A program made the position numbers and the translations under genes. This document shows, piece by piece, positions 52,491 to 61,638 of a stretch of DNA of 64,000 nt. The stretch is from Flavipsychrobacter sp. Lineage in GTDB: Bacteria; Bacteroidota; Bacteroidia; Chitinophagales; Chitinophagaceae. How positions within the stretch are numbered: the first letter of the stretch is position 1; every line of letters begins with the position of its first letter. The notes under the pieces were generated by a model. The model made no database searches, was not told the DNA's origin, and was given only the letters and a program-made list of their open reading frames with translations. Where the stretch lies: NCBI GenBank assembly GCA_016786615.1, contig JAEUVX010000015.1, positions 124,001 to 188,000 of the forward strand. The letters are read 5' to 3'.

Positions 52491-53496
52491 AGTTGATTTT
52501 TTTCACGTTTATAGTTTAAAATAATGCAGTATATGCTTGGAAAAAGATATAAAGTACAGATACTTTGATAGCCCCTCGAAGTGTACTAGTTTCTCCTTCG
52601 CTCAATTGCTAAACGAAGTTATTTCGATTTAAACGTAGGCAGACCGTAAAAAAACACAAATAAATCCCCCTATGATTTCTTTTTTATTTGAACAAAATCC
52701 CCTATTACAATATGAGGATTGTAGTACCCATAAAACATTACAGTTCCCTGATATCAGATATTCACATAGTATTGTATATTCTCCTGCTTCGGGGCCAGAA
52801 ATGAATTACACCGATTCTCCAGAGCAGCGATCTATACCGGCAATCACTACATAGTGCCCGTAAACATTATCTTTTACGATTCGGACAAATACCTGATACT
52901 TTTTCAAGCAATTTTACAATATTCTCCACTGCAAGCGGAGCTTTAATTTTATGCAGCGAAAAAATAAAAATGCATTAATGCTGCATCCTAAGCATGCGGC
53001 CCAGTACCAGTAAGGCCTAATAAGCCCCCTTGCTCCCCTTATTTTTATTGTAACTATGTTATCTTCTTTGCTTGGCTGTAAATTGCCTGATGGGCAATTA
53101 TTGGTACATATTTCATTGACCTTGAGTATGTATTTCCACTCCCAATTGGCTATAAACGTACTATCTGGCAGAGCATCAGTAGTTATCCTAATAAGATTCA
53201 TTATCTCTATACAGATTGTGGACCTCGTTAATATACATTGGTGCAATATAACTGTCCTGTTGTACCATTTTAAGACGTCCAGTATTGAGAACTTTATATC
53301 CTTTCCAAGCTCAATCATCCATTTTTAAAAGAAACGGCATTTTGTAAATAGTAAATAATTGATAAATTTACACCCCACTATAAAACTATCAATTATTTAC
53401 GCTGCATATTGCATGATGCATAAATACGCGTCAACATAACACTTAAACTATATGTAACACTGAACAATTAAGTACTGTAAAAACCTTTGAAACTGT
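52491..53496. other. 1-kb stretch without a convincing gene
   Basis: Short frames exist on both strands (the longest being 134 codons, reverse, 52914-53318), but none has a family motif, and starts and composition do not look coding. The right part should contain the promoter of the gene at 53497. Confidence 0.5.
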
Positions 53497-54006
53497 ATGG
53501 AAAACAAAAACAATGATGTGTCTAATGCTGCATCTTATTATTATATCCTTTGGGGTAGTATAGTAGTGCTTTATTCTATTGCTCAATTCTTTGCGCTGAA
53601 ATATAGCATTGGCTTTTTAAAAAACTCTTCGTTACTATTTCTGATAGGGGGCATATTATCCTACTTTCATGCCAAACGAGACACCGCACCACACTCTACT
53701 ATAGATAAAGCTTACTTGAAAGTATGGATTGCAATAAGTATTGGTCTGGTGCTTGTTAATACAATCGGCCCATTCTTATCTATCAAATATATTATTCCTC
53801 TGACACTTGCATTATATACAACAGGGGGGCTAATAACAGGCACTACCTCAAAATCCCTCCTATCTATTATTGGTGCAATTATCTGTGGCATCTGTACTAT
53901 TGGTAGCTTCTATACAGATATGCCAATGCAGTTTCTTTTGCAGGCATTAGCTGTGGCATCTGTACATATTATACCAGGGGTCTTTCTGCTACAGAAAAAG
54001 AATTAA
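53497..54006 (+). CDS. Multi-span membrane protein, unknown
   Basis: The 169-residue protein has about five transmembrane segments, for example YYYILWGSIVVLYSIAQFF, VWIAISIGLVLVNTIGPFL and LLSIIGAIICGICTIGSFY. No motif is recognised. It lies 234 bp before the histidine kinase gene on the same strand and may be part of the same regulatory region. Confidence 0.6.
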   Translation: MENKNNDVSNAASYYYILWGSIVVLYSIAQFFALKYSIGFLKNSSLLFLIGGILSYFHAKRDTAPHSTIDKAYLKVWIAISIGLVLVNTIGPFLSIKYIIPLTLALYTTGGLITGTTSKSLLSIIGAIICGICTIGSFYTDMPMQFLLQALAVASVHIIPGVFLLQKKN

Positions 54007-54240
54007 GCCGGATAGCCAACATCAGGTTTAAGTACATTAACTGCAAGGTTTACTGAGCCGGAAGCTACATGTTGCTGACGCAACGATAAGTATCATGCTC
54101 GTACTAAAAAAATCCAACATTACACCTCCGTTATCAGCATTTATTCAATCAATTAAATGCTAATAATACGGATGCAATGATTAGCCTTATCTATCCCTCA
54201 AAATTTATTTTGCAAGCATCGCAAACTAAACACAAAACCA

Positions 54241-55026
54241 ATGGAAAACAATATATTTTACCTTCTCACTACTATATCCGTTTCAACCATACTGATAGTT
54301 TTTGCAATTTCAACCATCAAAAGATATGCCCAGTCAAAAAATCTGAAGAAGAATGAAAGATATATCCCCATGCATAACGCTTTAATAAACTTCAACGAAC
54401 AGGAGTATTTAAAATCAAGCATTTCGAGAGAATTGCATGACAATGTAGGCCAATTACTAAGTCTTACGCAAATGAACTTGCACTACCTTAGCAAAGCAAC
54501 AAACGGGGACTTCAGATACAATAAAATAACAAGGGATACAATATCAATACTGGACCAGATTTATGACAGTATTCAGCATATCAGCCACAAGCTGAACGCA
54601 GATTTTGTGAATAAATCAGGATTAATAAGTATGCTGAAGCAAGAAGCAACTTCATTGAAAATAGCCAAAAACATTTCAGTAGTACTAAATATTGATGGAA
54701 ATGAATGTAGATTGAAAGAAGATGTCGAGCTTTCAATATTCAGAATTGCACAAGAGTCTCTGCGTAATATCATTAAACATGCACAAGCAACAGAAGTAAT
54801 TATTTCCATGAACTATTCAGCAGATTATTTGCACATGGCAATTAAAGACAATGGAATTGGCTTTGAGATGGATAGGATAACAACTGATAATACCAGCGGT
54901 ATAGGGCTTGCCAGTATGCATCATCGTGCCGCGTCAATCTGCGCTACATTGAATATTATTTCATCTCAAGATGGAACTACAATACAAATTGAGTTAGCGT
55001 CAGTGTATGCCTACAAAGCCAGTTAA
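54241..55026 (+). CDS. Sensor histidine kinase, NarL/LiaS (HisKA_3) type
   Basis: The 261-residue kinase has one N-terminal transmembrane helix (residues 5-26), then the HisKA_3 box SISRELHDNVGQLLSLTQMN with phospho-acceptor His66, and an HATPase domain with ESLRNIIKHAQATEVIISM (N box), DNGIGFE and GIGLASMHHR. It has no periplasmic sensor domain, so it may read a membrane partner. Its likely partner is the LuxR-type regulator at 62688; the two flank the peptide cluster. Confidence 0.88.
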   Translation: MENNIFYLLTTISVSTILIVFAISTIKRYAQSKNLKKNERYIPMHNALINFNEQEYLKSSISRELHDNVGQLLSLTQMNLHYLSKATNGDFRYNKITRDTISILDQIYDSIQHISHKLNADFVNKSGLISMLKQEATSLKIAKNISVVLNIDGNECRLKEDVELSIFRIAQESLRNIIKHAQATEVIISMNYSADYLHMAIKDNGIGFEMDRITTDNTSGIGLASMHHRAASICATLNIISSQDGTTIQIELASVYAYKAS

Positions 55027-55045
55027 GCATACCAAGCTTAATAAA

Positions 55046-56839
55046 TTACTTTTTTGCAATAAGTAACCAGGTCTGCATCAGTCCTTTACTCTTAATTTGC
55101 ATGAGCTCTCTGGCTGTAAAGACAAATAGTTTATCTGTAGCAGTTTTAAAATTGCTGGTGCAATGTATTTCTCCAGCTGCACCGGAAGACTCCATCCTGC
55201 TTGCAGTATTAACAGTATCTCCCCAAATATCATACACAAATTTTCGTTTACCCAATACCCCTCCGATTGCAGGACCACAATCTAAGCCTACGCGAAAATC
55301 TATGTGATCTCCGAAGTTTTCCCTAATTGACGTAATCATACTTTTAATTTCCAATGCCATATTTGCAGCCGCTTCTGTATGGTTTTGCATTGCAATAGGA
55401 GCACCGGCAACAGCCATATAACAATCGCCAATTGTCTTGATTTTTTCCATTTTGTACTTTCCTGCTATATCATCAAAAATTGTAAAGATTTCATTCAGCA
55501 TATTTACAACTTTTTTCGGGTCGGTTTCAGAAGTATACTTAGTAAAACCTACCATATCAACAAACAAAACAGAAACCTCAGGCAGATAATCTGCGATGGG
55601 GTGTTCTTTATTTTTCAACCTTGCAGCAATTACAGTAGGCAGGATATTCAACAACAGTCGCTCAGACTTGCGTCTTTCTTTAAACAGTACTACCAGTACC
55701 AGCAAAACCAATATACCAGCAATGCTTATCAGCAATATTTGACTATTCCTTTTTTCAAGCTTCAGTTCATTAATCTGTATTTGTTTATCTTTAATATATA
55801 TATCCCTTTCCGTTTCCAGATATGCAATCTTCTGAAGGTTTTTTCTGGAATATATCGAGTCCTTATACTCGTTATATCGTTTATAATACTTCAGTGCATT
55901 ATTTGCATTTCCTATCAGACTTTCAGCTTCAGACAAATCTTTATAGAAATTCTGGGCTATATCTATTGCCCCTAACTTCTGAGATAGTTTTATTGATTCT
56001 TCAAGATATTGTATAGCAGTCTGTAGTGCTTGCGTTCTACCAACTGGCAGCTTAAATTTTGTAACGGAATCTTTCAATACATACAAATACAATACACCCA
56101 TATTCCCTTTGCTTATCGCCAGTCCGTACAAATTATTCAACTGTTCATTTATGCTTAGTGCCTGCTTTGTATTATCAAATGCTTCGCTATAGTCTGCATT
56201 AACTGTATTTACCATTGCAATGTTCTGAATGTTCTGAGCCATTCCATATCTGTCTTGCTGTTTCTTGCACTGATCTAATGCTAGCTTGTATGCAGATAGT
56301 GCCTCACTGTATTTAGCCAGAAAAAAATACACGTTGCCCATATTGCCATATACCTGTGCAATGCCATTCGTGTCATTTATGGATTTATACAGATGCAATG
56401 CCTTCTCGCAATACGAAAGTGCTTTAGGGTCATTATTGTATGAGTATACCAACCCCAGCTTGTTATATACTGAAGCTATTTGCTCTTTATCCTCCAGCTT
56501 TTCAAATATTGCCAATGCTGCTAAAAGGTTTTCAATAGCTTTTGCATATTCAGACAAGGCAATATAGTTGATAGCAATATGCTTGTGTGCATTCGCAACT
56601 CCGTTTTCGTACGATACTTTTCTCGCTAAATCGAGCGCTTCAAAACCATACCTCAAACCAGAATCGGGCGACACACGATAATATGCGAATGACAAATCGC
56701 ATAGCGCCCTAACCCTATCCTGAGCAGTTCCTGCATTCTCCACATTATTATTCAGAGAGTCGACATTAACATCTACTATCTGCTGACAATAACATATATG
56801 GAAGCAAAAAACTAAAACAATAGCGAGAAAATGTTTCAT
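55046..56839 (-). CDS. TPR-domain adenylate cyclase (class III)
   Basis: The 597-residue protein from the ATG at 56839 has a signal peptide, about six to seven TPR units (for example NVYFFLAKYSEALSAYKLAL), a coiled coil and a transmembrane helix (ILLISIAGILVLLVLVVLF), and a C-terminal class III cyclase domain from about residue 420. The domain has SVLFVDMVGFTKYTS (first metal Asp), EKIKTIGDCYM (substrate Lys), YDIWGDTVNTASRMES (adenine-selecting Asp and catalytic Asn/Arg), so ATP to cAMP is the expected reaction. The TPR part should be periplasmic. It points away from the peptide cluster. Confidence 0.9.
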   Translation of the reverse strand: MKHFLAIVLVFCFHICYCQQIVDVNVDSLNNNVENAGTAQDRVRALCDLSFAYYRVSPDSGLRYGFEALDLARKVSYENGVANAHKHIAINYIALSEYAKAIENLLAALAIFEKLEDKEQIASVYNKLGLVYSYNNDPKALSYCEKALHLYKSINDTNGIAQVYGNMGNVYFFLAKYSEALSAYKLALDQCKKQQDRYGMAQNIQNIAMVNTVNADYSEAFDNTKQALSINEQLNNLYGLAISKGNMGVLYLYVLKDSVTKFKLPVGRTQALQTAIQYLEESIKLSQKLGAIDIAQNFYKDLSEAESLIGNANNALKYYKRYNEYKDSIYSRKNLQKIAYLETERDIYIKDKQIQINELKLEKRNSQILLISIAGILVLLVLVVLFKERRKSERLLLNILPTVIAARLKNKEHPIADYLPEVSVLFVDMVGFTKYTSETDPKKVVNMLNEIFTIFDDIAGKYKMEKIKTIGDCYMAVAGAPIAMQNHTEAAANMALEIKSMITSIRENFGDHIDFRVGLDCGPAIGGVLGKRKFVYDIWGDTVNTASRMESSGAAGEIHCTSNFKTATDKLFVFTARELMQIKSKGLMQTWLLIAKK

Positions 56840-57122
56840 GCAAGAGTATCGTTGGTATGCGTTTGTAGCACAATATAGAAAATCCTTACAGTAAATATTT
56901 ATAAACATTGGTATTCTATCTGGCAAATACGGTATGGCAAAGGTGTTGTTTCATACGTTTTACGATTGTTTAAAGTACACAATCCTACGTATATATAATC
57001 CATGAAACATGGCGATACTAACCCCTCCCAGACCTGTATCTGAATGTAGTTTTGTCATATCAACAATGAGAAATTCAGTTCAGTAAAAGTCTTATCAACT
57101 ACAATTTAAAAACCAAAAACAC

Positions 57123-57860
57123 ATGGCTAATTACACAATTTTAGACAACGCAAGTGCTCAGCAAATCACTGCTAATCAATGTACACCAAATCCAAACTAC
57201 CAAGCACTGAAATCAAAATTTGAGGCTGAAGGAAAAGAATTCTTCGGAGACAGAACTATAGCGCTTGTTGGTGTTGATCCAGAAAACCCTGCAAACTCTT
57301 ATACTATGGTTATCAACCCTAGCTTTGTAGGTTTTAACTATGACCAAACTCCAAGTCACGAGGCAGCAAGTATCGTTAGCTATTTTTCTGAAGGTCGTAG
57401 TGTGCACCTGGCAGCTGTTGCTGTTATCAGCCACAATCCGCTGCAAATAGCAAGCATCACACTGCAAGAAATAGGCAAGACTGGTAATATCGTTAGCACA
57501 CAGATTGACAGGGTGACTTTGATAAACCAAACTCCAGAACAAATAGGACAAAGCCTTTCTGTAGAACACCTGAACACTCCAAATGCGAGCGAACTGAATG
57601 CAAAAACAGGATTTGATGATATGGGTTCTATAGCTCAGTATGCATTGACTACATTGCTGAATGACAATTATGCATATGGCCTGTACCCTACAGGTGGTGT
57701 AGGTGCACTGACACAAGATGCAGTAGTAGCATCTAAGTTCTCTCAAGCTGTTAGTATGAGGGCTGGCTTACTGGATTTGGGCTGTGAAATCACAGTTTGT
57801 ACTTCTACAAGCTCTAACGCTTGCTCTAGCTGTTCTTCTACTATCACTATCGAGCTGTAA
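57123..57860 (+). CDS. Azol(in)e-type RiPP precursor peptide with a 220-residue leader
   Basis: The 245-residue protein has no signal peptide. Residues 1-220 look like a folded, beta-rich leader (SYTMVINPSFVGFNYDQTPS, VHLAAVAVISHNPLQIASIT). The last 25 residues, after GLLDLG, have four Cys, seven Ser and five Thr (CEITVCTSTSSNACSSCSST then ITIEL), the composition of a heterocycle-forming core. The E1-like, YcaO and SagB genes follow, which makes it the substrate. Only one other Cys (residue 20) lies in the leader. A strong terminator after it allows higher expression than the enzymes. No known precursor family is recognised; cleavage near residue 220 is a guess. Confidence 0.75.
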   Translation: MANYTILDNASAQQITANQCTPNPNYQALKSKFEAEGKEFFGDRTIALVGVDPENPANSYTMVINPSFVGFNYDQTPSHEAASIVSYFSEGRSVHLAAVAVISHNPLQIASITLQEIGKTGNIVSTQIDRVTLINQTPEQIGQSLSVEHLNTPNASELNAKTGFDDMGSIAQYALTTLLNDNYAYGLYPTGGVGALTQDAVVASKFSQAVSMRAGLLDLGCEITVCTSTSSNACSSCSSTITIEL

Positions 57861-57912
57861 TAAAAAACAACCCTCTTGTTGACATTATTTAATTAAAAAA
57901 CTTTTGCTGAAC

Positions 57913-57938
57913 AAAGGCGCCCTGTAAGGCGCCTTTTT
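57913..57938 (+). terminator. Strong terminator between precursor and enzyme genes
   Basis: AAAGGCGCC...GGCGCCTTT forms a perfect 9-bp stem with a six-base loop and TTTTT. It ends the precursor transcript, with possible read-through into the enzyme genes. Confidence 0.95.
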
Positions 57939-58023
57939 CTATTTAATAATATTCCTGAATATTCCAATAGTGATATCACTATTTATAACCCCACAAACCC
58001 TCTTGATTGTACAATTATACTGC

Positions 58024-58134
58024 ATGCAAAGTATAGAGGTTTCTACCGGAATAGATATGCATCCAGAAATAGTTTTGCTCATCATATCAGTTATGAAATC
58101 ATTCTTTAAAACCAAAAAAACAATCGTTACATGA
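58024..58134 (+). CDS. Possible 36-residue leader peptide 1
   Basis: The frame MQSIEVSTGIDMHPEIVLLI continues for 36 residues and ends TGA at 58132-58134. Its stop overlaps the ATG of the next small frame (ATGA). It has no family match and may be chance, but it forms a coupled chain that ends at the cyclodehydratase gene. Confidence 0.3.
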   Translation: MQSIEVSTGIDMHPEIVLLIISVMKSFFKTKKTIVT

Positions 58135-58232
58135 AAGACAAAATCAGAGCAGGTAATCATTATCTGATTACCACATTATTTTATTTCTTAAATCAACACA
58201 TTTCTAATCAGAAAAACACAAACACTATATGA
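58131..58232 (+). CDS. Possible 33-residue leader peptide 2
   Basis: The frame MKDKIRAGNHYLITTLFYFL runs 33 residues. Its ATG overlaps the preceding stop and its TGA overlaps the ATG of the cyclodehydratase gene at 58229, each by four bases. Translational coupling is plausible; a product is not proven. Confidence 0.35.
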   Translation: MKDKIRAGNHYLITTLFYFLNQHISNQKNTNTI

Positions 58233-59275
58233 GACTGGTGTATTACAAACCTCAGATAAATGCAAACAGCAAACTGGCAGAATATCAGGAAAACAAAGAA
58301 AGCCTGCATGCTATTTACCTAAATCTGGTAGATGGTGAACGTACTGCTGATGACATTGCCAAAATGCTATTAATAAACGGACACATGATAGGAGATATCA
58401 TCACGGTAATGAATGAACTGCAGAAGTGTGGAGTAATCTCGGAAGCTCCTACCTCCGACTTGGGAATATTTGATGCTCAGGAGCTTGACAATCTGGAGAA
58501 TCAACTGAATGCGCTATCAATGTTCAACTTTGATAAAAACGGTATGTTTATGCCATATTCACCAAGTTCATTAAGCCATCAGAAACGTATTAAAGAAGCC
58601 AAAATAATGGTTGTAGGTAATGGGGAAAATGCAAGGAGGTTAATCACAGAACTAACAAGACTGGGTTTGGGCGAGATACAGTATTATATATACGGTACAG
58701 AAAATGTGGTTGCGGATGAAGACAGCACCATTAAAGCCTTAGACACCGTAAGCCACGACTATACAGATATCTACATTCACAAAACTTTTAATCAGGAACT
58801 GGATACAGATATTATTTCAAGAGGCAATACTGATATCGTTGTTTATATAGAAGATGATTTTTCAGAAAAAACCGCCGTACAGATTAACGACATCTGTAGA
58901 CAAAACCAAAAAGACTTTCTTCCGTTTCAAATATCTTTTCCTAAAGTTTACGTAGGCCCATTCTACATCTACAAACAAACTGCATGCTACAAGTGCTATC
59001 AGATAAGGAAAGATGCTGCTAAGATACCTTATACTCCGGCCTCTCCGAAGGCAGCTAATGCACAGCTAAATATTGTTTTTGGCGTAGACCTGCTATGCCT
59101 TGAAATCGTAAAATACTACTCATATATCACAGACATGACCACAGTAGATAATGTGTGGACATTTGATATAGTTACAGGCAAAACAAGCTATCAGCCAGTA
59201 TTTAAAATACCTCGTTGCCCTATATGTGGCGTCAGCAAAATAAAACCAACAAAGAAACTATGGGAAAACATATAA
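58229..59275 (+). CDS. E1-like cyclodehydratase partner (TOMM C protein)
   Basis: The 348-residue protein has an N-terminal winged-helix region like the RiPP recognition element (ESLHAIYLNLVDGERTADDI and MIGDIITVMNELQKCGVISE), an E1/ThiF-like Rossmann core (KEAKIMVVGNGENARRLITE) and two Cys pairs, CYKC near residue 252 and CPIC near 330, that fit the zinc tetrathiolate of cyclodehydratase C proteins. It should bind the precursor leader and present it to the YcaO enzyme. It overlaps the YcaO gene by 16 bases. The ATP-binding residues of E1 enzymes are not obvious, as is normal here. Confidence 0.8.
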   Translation: MRLVYYKPQINANSKLAEYQENKESLHAIYLNLVDGERTADDIAKMLLINGHMIGDIITVMNELQKCGVISEAPTSDLGIFDAQELDNLENQLNALSMFNFDKNGMFMPYSPSSLSHQKRIKEAKIMVVGNGENARRLITELTRLGLGEIQYYIYGTENVVADEDSTIKALDTVSHDYTDIYIHKTFNQELDTDIISRGNTDIVVYIEDDFSEKTAVQINDICRQNQKDFLPFQISFPKVYVGPFYIYKQTACYKCYQIRKDAAKIPYTPASPKAANAQLNIVFGVDLLCLEIVKYYSYITDMTTVDNVWTFDIVTGKTSYQPVFKIPRCPICGVSKIKPTKKLWENI

Positions 59276-60597
59276 ACAATATACAGTTTGGAAGTAAATC
59301 ATTGCTCGACCTATATGACGCGAGAACCGGCATAGTAAACTATATAGCAGAAATAAACATCAACCTATCGGATCCGGAAGTATTTGTTACTGCTGCCACA
59401 GCTTGCGATATTAAAAAAATAGGTGTGCCGGTTGACTATGGTGTAAATGGCTCAGGTGCAGGCCTTACCTGGGAAGATGCATATTATGCAGCCATAGGCG
59501 AAACAATAGAACGCTACTCTTTAGCAATCATACATCAGGAAGACCTTGTCTTTGCAACAGCAAATGAAATGAGGGCAAAAAACCTGCCTATTGTTGAGCC
59601 CAAAGAGTGGAGTCTTTTTGCCCCTTCTCAAAACATTGAACCCTATGCCCGTTTCACTGATGACACCCCTATTACGTGGGTGCTGGCCGATAGCATGACT
59701 GATTGCAAGAGCAAGTATGTACCTGCATGTTTCGTGTATTTGCCATACTATTCTCATTTTAAAGAAGAAGGAGAGTGTGTTTTGAACGCATCTTTATCTA
59801 CCGGGGCTTCTTGTGCAAAATCTACTGCAGAGGCTACACTCAAGGGGCTTTGCGAGCTCATAGAGCGTGATGCTTTTATGATAATGTGGAAAAACAGCCT
59901 CTCATGTCCTAAAATTGAAATAGACAATAATTCAAGTATATACGAAGTATACAATACCAGGTTTAAACGTCCAGGGTTACAATATGATATTTACTACACT
60001 ACTATGGACCTCGGAATCCATTCTTTCTTCGGCGTATTAACTGACTACAGGGGAGAATATGTTTCCAGAGTGGTTGGTGGTGCAGCCCATCCAGACCCTG
60101 AAAAAGCCATATTGAAAACATTGGTCGAATTGGTGCAAGGGCATCTGTGGAAGATATATAAAGGGCACATTGATTTTCCGCTTACCGAAGATTTTTCGAA
60201 CGTCAAATCCTTTACAGACAGGATGGAACTGTACGCGTATAATGATATGACAGAAGCTTTTAAGTTTCTGCCGGATGAGGCAAGCATAACCCTCTCTCAA
60301 CTAAAAGAAAGCAACAGATACAAGGCGCTTAATACAGAAGAAATATTATCGAAAGTAACAGGCGAATTCCGCCAGAAAGGTTATGATGTACTTGGGGTAA
60401 ACCTTACATCTCCGGAGGCGCATGCATGCGGCGTTAATATCGTTAAAGTGCTGACACCATCTCTGGAGCTGATGGATGGCGACTATACATACCAGTATCT
60501 TGGCGGCATCAGGTGGAAAGAAGTGCCTTTTAAAGCAGGGCTGAAGAAAACTTCAGAACCAATAGTACTAAACCCATATCCTCATCCATACCCATAA
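59260..60597 (+). CDS. YcaO cyclodehydratase (TOMM D protein)
   Basis: The 445-residue protein has the YcaO ATP-binding motifs GAGLTWEDAYYAAIGETIER and LKGLCELIERDAFMIMW, the SGASCAKST-like loop (STGASCAKSTAEATL), the later GGAAHPDPEKAILKTLVELV and the C-terminal Pro-rich end NPYPHPYP that TOMM YcaO enzymes need for activity. It uses ATP to turn Cys, Ser and Thr residues of the core into azolines. The start at 59260 (MGKHINNIQFG) is preferred to an upstream ATG inside the C-protein gene. It is translationally linked to that gene. Confidence 0.93.
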   Translation: MGKHINNIQFGSKSLLDLYDARTGIVNYIAEININLSDPEVFVTAATACDIKKIGVPVDYGVNGSGAGLTWEDAYYAAIGETIERYSLAIIHQEDLVFATANEMRAKNLPIVEPKEWSLFAPSQNIEPYARFTDDTPITWVLADSMTDCKSKYVPACFVYLPYYSHFKEEGECVLNASLSTGASCAKSTAEATLKGLCELIERDAFMIMWKNSLSCPKIEIDNNSSIYEVYNTRFKRPGLQYDIYYTTMDLGIHSFFGVLTDYRGEYVSRVVGGAAHPDPEKAILKTLVELVQGHLWKIYKGHIDFPLTEDFSNVKSFTDRMELYAYNDMTEAFKFLPDEASITLSQLKESNRYKALNTEEILSKVTGEFRQKGYDVLGVNLTSPEAHACGVNIVKVLTPSLELMDGDYTYQYLGGIRWKEVPFKAGLKKTSEPIVLNPYPHPYP

Positions 60598-60645
60598 TCA
60601 TACCGTGTATTCAAAACAATATTTTTCATCTTATAAAAAATAAAT

Positions 60646-61452
60646 ATGAACGATTTACTGAACGATGAATATTTTTCATTGAGTGAGCTCTATCATGAAA
60701 AGTCGAAAATGAGAATGGTTGACTACACTTTCTACAAATGGATTAACCATGTAAATACATCAACCCAACTCAGAGAAATAATCTCGAAGCCCAACTATAG
60801 TTTTCATGGTTATCCGTCTGTTGCACTGAAGCAGGATATTCTTGTGAACAAAGAAAAAGAAACGGTTTATGATATGTTTCTTAAAAGGCAATCAAGAAGA
60901 GAGTTTTCTGGCAAACCTTTGTCTCTTGAAGTCCTGTCAAATATATTGTTTGCCGGCGATGGCATTAACAGAAAAGACACACAAAGTGATGGTGTTGCAT
61001 GGAATATGAGAACAGCACCATCGCCCGGTGGGCTATACCCTATTGATACGTATTGCATCATTCAGAATGTTGAATCTGTTGAAGCTGGCTTGTATATCTA
61101 CTCACCGGTAGACAATTGTTTGTATCAAATATTTGCTGCAAGCAAAAAAGAGCTGAATGAAAGACTATACAATGCTATGAGGCCCATGCGCAAATCGGTA
61201 GATAATGCTGCAGCAACAGTATTGTTGGTTTCTAATATGATGCGAGCTAAGTTTAAGTACAAAGAGCGTGCATACAGATTTGCTCTACTGGAAACCGGAC
61301 ACATAGCTCAAAACATTTCTTTAGCGGTAGAAATTGAAAATGCAGGTGCTGTTTGTGTAGGTGGATATATGGATGATGAGCTGCATGCTATTTTAAATCT
61401 TGACGGGCTAGAAAATATAGTGCAATATTGCATTCTGATTGGTACCATTTAA
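60646..61452 (+). CDS. SagB-type FMN azoline dehydrogenase (TOMM B protein)
   Basis: The 268-residue nitroreductase-fold protein has FLKRQSRREFSGKPLSLEVL, the loop NMRTAPSPGGLYPIDTYCII, and the C-terminal GHIAQNISLAVEIENAGAVC and GLENIVQYCILIGT, which match SagB-type oxidases. With FMN it oxidises azolines to aromatic azoles. Start and length fit the short members of the family. It lies 48 bp after the YcaO gene in the same operon. Confidence 0.9.
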   Translation: MNDLLNDEYFSLSELYHEKSKMRMVDYTFYKWINHVNTSTQLREIISKPNYSFHGYPSVALKQDILVNKEKETVYDMFLKRQSRREFSGKPLSLEVLSNILFAGDGINRKDTQSDGVAWNMRTAPSPGGLYPIDTYCIIQNVESVEAGLYIYSPVDNCLYQIFAASKKELNERLYNAMRPMRKSVDNAAATVLLVSNMMRAKFKYKERAYRFALLETGHIAQNISLAVEIENAGAVCVGGYMDDELHAILNLDGLENIVQYCILIGTI

Positions 61453-61638
61453 ACCCAATTCTTTATAGTTAAATTAAAAACAGTGATATAAAATGTTTTT
61501 ATATGTGAACTACTGTAATATTAACTATATTTTAGCGGAAGTGGCACAAAACTGGGAGGGTATGTAGAATGAGTTTAAAATACATTGTATCGTCCAAACA
61601 CGTATTAAAGATGGAAAAAGTATAAATATTCAACCGCA

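Noticed and set aside
52914-53318. 134-codon reverse frame
   Set aside because: No motif or signal peptide; residue use is odd and an antisense frame of similar quality covers the same place. It may be an old remnant.
57123-61452. Thiopeptide interpretation of the peptide cluster
   Set aside because: The core is Cys/Ser-rich as in thiopeptides, but no LanB-type dehydratase or pyridine-forming enzyme is present in the window.
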